From: Erysipelothrix sp.
Lineage (GTDB): Bacteria > Bacillota_I > Bacilli_A > Erysipelotrichales > Erysipelotrichaceae
NCBI GenBank assembly: GCA_012520695.1
Contig: JAAYNU010000059.1
Coordinates: 1-9,925 of the forward strand
Reading direction: 5' to 3'
Length of the DNA stretch: 9,925 nucleotides
How positions within the stretch are numbered: the first letter of the stretch is position 1; each line of letters starts with the position of its first letter. A model generated the notes under the pieces. That model was given only the letters and a program-made list of their open reading frames with translations, ran no database searches and had not been told where the DNA came from. Position numbers and translations under genes: made by a program. Positions 7,526-9,925 of the stretch are shown one piece after another.

Positions 7526-8653
7526 ATGATTAATAAAGATCGAGCAATCAATAAGTTTATGGAACTTGTTCAAATTGACAGTGTGAGTTTAAACGAAAAA
7601 GGGGTGGCGGATTACTTAACGCGCCACTTCTCTGAATTAGGATATGAAGTAGTTGAAGATAAAAAATCAAATGAGGCTGTTCCTAAGAGTAATTCAGGAA
7701 ATATCATCGTTCGAATTCCTGGAGTTGGATCAATGGCAAATAACGACATTATCATTCTTGAAGCACAAATGGATACAGTGGAACCGGGTAACGGTGTAAA
7801 GCCATCTATAAGTGCAGATGGTAAATACGTAGTTTCTGATGGAACAACAATTCTTGGTGCTGATGATAAAGCAGGGATCGCTCAAATCATTGAAGTTGAA
7901 GCCGTGCTTCGCGAACAGGAACTGGATCATCCACCTCTAGAATTTCTTTTCACGATCAGTGAAGAAATTGGAATTCTAGGAGCATTTAATATCGACACCG
8001 ACCTTGTGAAGGGTAAAATGGCCTATGTAATTGATGGTGGTGGAAATCCTGGGACTGCGATTATTGGCGGACCGGACTTCTATGATATTGCAGGAACGAT
8101 TACTGGGAAGGCATCCCATGCGGGTGTTGCTCCTGAAAAAGGAATCTCATCGATTCAAGTTATGGGTGAAGCGATTTCCAATATGAAACTTTTAAAGGTT
8201 GATGAAGATACCACAACGAATATTGGACGTGTTATTTGTGATTACCCAAGTAACGTTGTTCCTGAGGTAACTCGTTTTGAACTTGAAGTTCGAAGTCTTT
8301 CAAATGAAAAAGGGAAGGCTCAATGTGACCATGTTATAGGTGCACTCCAAAAGGCTGCAGATAAATATGGCGCAAAACTCGATTACACTCTTGGTCAATC
8401 ACTGCATGCTTACCATCACAGTGATGATAATCCTGTTATTAAAAGTTATAAGGCAATGTGTGAGCGTCACAATCTTGAGTACAACGGCATGGTTGTGCGC
8501 GGGGGAACGGATGTCAGTGGACTGACATTCAATGGCATTGATGCGATCTGTCTTGCGACAGGTGGCGAGTTTGCGCATGAATTAAGCGAACGCCTTGTGA
8601 TTGATTCATTTCTTGAGAATACCCAACAAGTTCTTTGGTTGGTCACAGAGTAA
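7526..8653 (+). CDS. M20 family metallopeptidase (peptidase T-like), one ligand changed
   Basis: This is a cytoplasmic di-zinc aminopeptidase or hydrolase of the M20 family, closest to the tripeptidase-T-like YqjE group (B. subtilis YqjE ~371 residues; here 375). The start is ATG 7526, with GAGGAG at 7511-7516. The two-domain pattern is visible: catalytic ~1-175 and ~290-375, with a dimerisation lid (~175-290) starting near DIAGTITGKASHAGVAPEKG. Visible active-site parts are Asp83 in MDTVEPG, the bridging Asp in GADDKAG (111-117), catalytic Glu146 and ligand Glu147 in SEEIG, ligand Asp170 in VIDGGG, and His351 in AHELSE. The usual first ligand His, two residues before Asp83 (HMDTV), is Gln81 (codon CAA), so one metal site may be altered. 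The reading frame is intact and otherwise well conserved, so it is not a decaying gene by appearance. It has its own promoter. Confidence 0.88.
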   Translation: MINKDRAINKFMELVQIDSVSLNEKGVADYLTRHFSELGYEVVEDKKSNEAVPKSNSGNIIVRIPGVGSMANNDIIILEAQMDTVEPGNGVKPSISADGKYVVSDGTTILGADDKAGIAQIIEVEAVLREQELDHPPLEFLFTISEEIGILGAFNIDTDLVKGKMAYVIDGGGNPGTAIIGGPDFYDIAGTITGKASHAGVAPEKGISSIQVMGEAISNMKLLKVDEDTTTNIGRVICDYPSNVVPEVTRFELEVRSLSNEKGKAQCDHVIGALQKAADKYGAKLDYTLGQSLHAYHHSDDNPVIKSYKAMCERHNLEYNGMVVRGGTDVSGLTFNGIDAICLATGGEFAHELSERLVIDSFLENTQQVLWLVTE

Positions 8654-8754
8654 TAATCTTAGTTACTTGTGGTTAGTATCGAGAGTTCAGAGGGGATTCG
8701 AGGTATAGTACATGTTGTGTTTACGGCTTTTTAAGTCGTTTCGTTCAAGTTTGC

Positions 8755-8779
8755 GCAATCTTATTTATAAGGTGATTGC
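8755..8779 (+). other. Bulged hairpin just before the terminator
   Basis: GCAATC-TTAT (8755-8764) pairs with ATAA and GATTGC (8767-8770, 8774-8779), leaving a 3-base bulge GGT and a tight TT turn. It is followed after one base by the terminator stem. It could be part of the M20 mRNA 3' end or of a small RNA. Confidence 0.45.
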
Positions 8780-8780
8780 C

Positions 8781-8816
8781 TATAGAAAAAGCCACTGTTT
8801 AGTGGCTTTTTCTATA
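8781..8816. terminator. Strong two-way terminator after the M20 gene
   Basis: TATAGAAAAAGCCACT (8781-8796), loop GTTT, and AGTGGCTTTTTCTATA (8801-8816) form a perfect 16-bp stem. The core GCCACT/AGTGGC is flanked by A5 and T5, so it can work in both directions. It lies about 130 bases after the M20 stop codon. Confidence 0.9.
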
Positions 8817-8823
8817 AGCACAT

Positions 8824-8852
8824 TTGAGTTATGTCTCGAAATATGATATGCT
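8824..8852 (+). promoter_or_regulatory. Possible promoter of the ABC transporter gene
   Basis: TTGAGT (8824-8829), a 17-bp spacer and TATGCT (8847-8852) match four of six consensus bases in each box. If used, the leader would be about 118 bases long. Confidence 0.45.
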
Positions 8853-8856
8853 TGAA

Positions 8857-8944
8857 CTACGTTTTGCCGATTTTTGTGGCATGTAACTGAGTTTTGCACG
8901 TAGCTCGTATTCGTTAAAACTGAATGTTTAAAACATTTTTTTTT
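8857..8944 (+). promoter_or_regulatory. Structured leader of the ABC gene, possible attenuator
   Basis: CTACGT (8857-8862) can pair with ACGTAG (8898-8903), enclosing a TGCC/GGCA stem (8865-8868 with 8878-8881). Further down, AATGT and ACATT form a weak AT-rich hairpin (8923-8937) followed by a T run reaching 8944, shaped like a poor terminator. No known riboswitch consensus is recognised. Confidence 0.35.
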
Positions 8945-8976
8945 CGTGGCTCGGGTTAATTAGGGGGAGAATTTTT

Positions 8977-9925
8977 ATGATTGAATATAAACAAGTTAAG
9001 AAGATTTATGATGGAAAGACCGTAATTGAGGGTCTTGACTTAACCATTGATAAGGGGTCATTTGTTTGTCTAATCGGTCCTTCGGGTTGTGGTAAGACGA
9101 CGACGCTGAAAATGTTGAATCGTTTGATTAAGAATGACGGGGGTCAAATCCTGATAGATGGTAAAGATATCAATAAGGTGAACGTTACTGAACTTCGTCG
9201 TTCCATTGGATACGTTATCCAACAAATTGGTTTATTCCCAAATATGACGGTCGCTGAAAATATTGCGGTTGTTCCGAAGTTATTGAAATGGGACAAGGCA
9301 AAAATTGATGCGCGTGTTCGCGAGTTATTAAAACTTGTGGATATGGACTATGAAGAGAATGCGGGTAAGTATCCTCATGAGATGAGTGGGGGACAACAAC
9401 AACGCATTGGTGTTCTTCGTGCTTTAGCGATTAACCCTCCTGTTATTTTAATGGATGAGCCTTTTGGAGCACTGGATCCTGTGACGCGTGATGTGTTGCA
9501 AGATGAAGTTAAAGCGCTTCAAGAAAAGCTTGGTATCACAATTGTGTTCGTAACACATGATATGGATGAGGCTATTAAGATGGCTGATGTGATTGTCTTT
9601 ATGGAAGACGGTAAGATCGTTCAGCAGGCAACGCCTTCTGAAATGGTTCGTAATCCTAAGACAAAGACGGTTCGTCAGTTTATGAGTAAACACCGCGAGG
9701 AAAATGGCGATGTTGAACTTGTCTGTAAGGACTTAATGAAGTCCAATGTATTTAAGGTTTTCTCGAAACGACCAATAATGGAGTGTTTGGGTCTCATGCG
9801 CATGCGTGATCTTAATACAGTGGTTGTTACGGATGAAAATAAGAAGTATAAGGGTGTCGCGTTTATTGATGACTTGATTGCTCAGCGTGATGAATTGTCT
9901 GTAGTTGGCGAACTGGTAAAGGAGA
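8977..9925 (+). CDS. opuCA: ABC transporter ATPase of the OpuCA/ProV type, 3' end missing
   Basis: This is the ATP-binding subunit of an importer for glycine betaine, carnitine, choline or a related quaternary amine. The start is ATG 8977, with AGGGGGAG at 8962-8969. The frame stays open to the window end, giving 316 residues; OpuCA-type proteins are about 370-400. Motifs in order are Walker A GPSGCGKTT (34-42), Q-loop Gln83, signature SGGQQQR (from 137), Walker B VILMDEP (Asp160, Glu161), D-loop GALDP and H-loop His194 in THDMDEA. From ~residue 246 (VELVCKDLMKSNVFKVF...) a CBS domain begins, the module that senses ionic strength or cyclic-di-AMP in OpuA/OpuC transporters. IGYVIQQIGLFPNMTVAENI is typical of this subfamily. 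The substrate-binding and permease genes should follow outside the window. An ergothioneine or other amine substrate is possible, so the gene symbol is tentative. Confidence 0.88.
   Translation, partial: MIEYKQVKKIYDGKTVIEGLDLTIDKGSFVCLIGPSGCGKTTTLKMLNRLIKNDGGQILIDGKDINKVNVTELRRSIGYVIQQIGLFPNMTVAENIAVVPKLLKWDKAKIDARVRELLKLVDMDYEENAGKYPHEMSGGQQQRIGVLRALAINPPVILMDEPFGALDPVTRDVLQDEVKALQEKLGITIVFVTHDMDEAIKMADVIVFMEDGKIVQQATPSEMVRNPKTKTVRQFMSKHREENGDVELVCKDLMKSNVFKVFSKRPIMECLGLMRMRDLNTVVVTDENKKYKGVAFIDDLIAQRDELSVVGELVKE

Larger units (their letters stand above)
8654..8976. other. Gene-free stretch with hairpins and the ABC-gene leader
   Basis: No ORF with a credible Shine-Dalgarno is seen on either strand. 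Positions 8654-8754 hold nothing I recognise. Positions 8755-8816 hold two adjacent hairpins. Positions 8824-8976 hold a possible promoter and a leader with short inverted repeats and a weak hairpin plus T run, ending at the Shine-Dalgarno of the ABC ATPase gene. Confidence 0.7.

Noticed and set aside
9448..9693. Minus-strand ORF inside the ABC ATPase gene
   Set aside because: It is a shadow of conserved Walker B to H-loop coding sequence, with no family resemblance.

Overview
This is a low-GC window in which every gene lies on the plus strand. The gene content is typical of Bacillota. A gene for the RNA polymerase delta subunit (rpoE, confined to Bacillota) sits directly upstream of pyrG and fba, next to a YwiB/DUF1934 gene. 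Shine-Dalgarno sites are strong and most genes are followed by intrinsic terminators. The overall look (AT-rich, small delta subunit, gene set) fits the Erysipelotrichia, possibly Erysipelothrix. That placement is an impression from reading, not a database result.

Layout. (1) 1-1028: the 3' part of a PepP-like Xaa-Pro aminopeptidase, ended by a terminator. (2) 1097-1858: a near-consensus promoter drives a DUF1934 gene and rpoE, 2 bases apart. The DUF1934 gene seems to start at a near-cognate ATC codon. (3) 1862-3576: pyrG (CTP synthase) has its own promoter, a GGGC start site and a leader terminator with a C/U-rich 5' arm. This matches the CTP-sensing reiterative-transcription attenuator known from Bacillus subtilis. 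(4) 3547-4523: fba (class II fructose-bisphosphate aldolase), with a likely promoter at the very end of pyrG and a terminator after it. (5) 4538-5354: a formate/nitrite-family channel whose Shine-Dalgarno lies almost against the fba terminator, followed by a 14-bp palindrome and a 13-bp hairpin. (6) 5405-7486: a P1B-4-type metal-export ATPase (SPC and HEGST motifs) with a His-rich N-terminus. It is preceded by a 7-3-7 palindrome, a good promoter and an ArsR/SmtB-like operator. (7) 7485-8653: an M20 peptidase of the peptidase-T-like group in which the first metal-ligand His appears as Gln. (8) 8654-8976: a gene-free stretch with two adjacent hairpins, then a possible promoter and structured leader. 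(9) 8977-9925: the start of an OpuCA/ProV-like ABC ATPase with a C-terminal CBS region, cut by the window end.

The genes are mostly core housekeeping units: peptide turnover, transcription, CTP synthesis, glycolysis, small-anion exchange, metal efflux and osmolyte or quaternary-amine uptake. They are separately promoted and terminated rather than forming one pathway. I found no mobile element, CRISPR array, tRNA or rRNA, and no clear new multi-gene system. The points most worth a second look are regulatory (pyrG leader, metal-ATPase control region, leader of the ABC gene), the odd start codon of the DUF1934 gene and the His-to-Gln change in the M20 enzyme.
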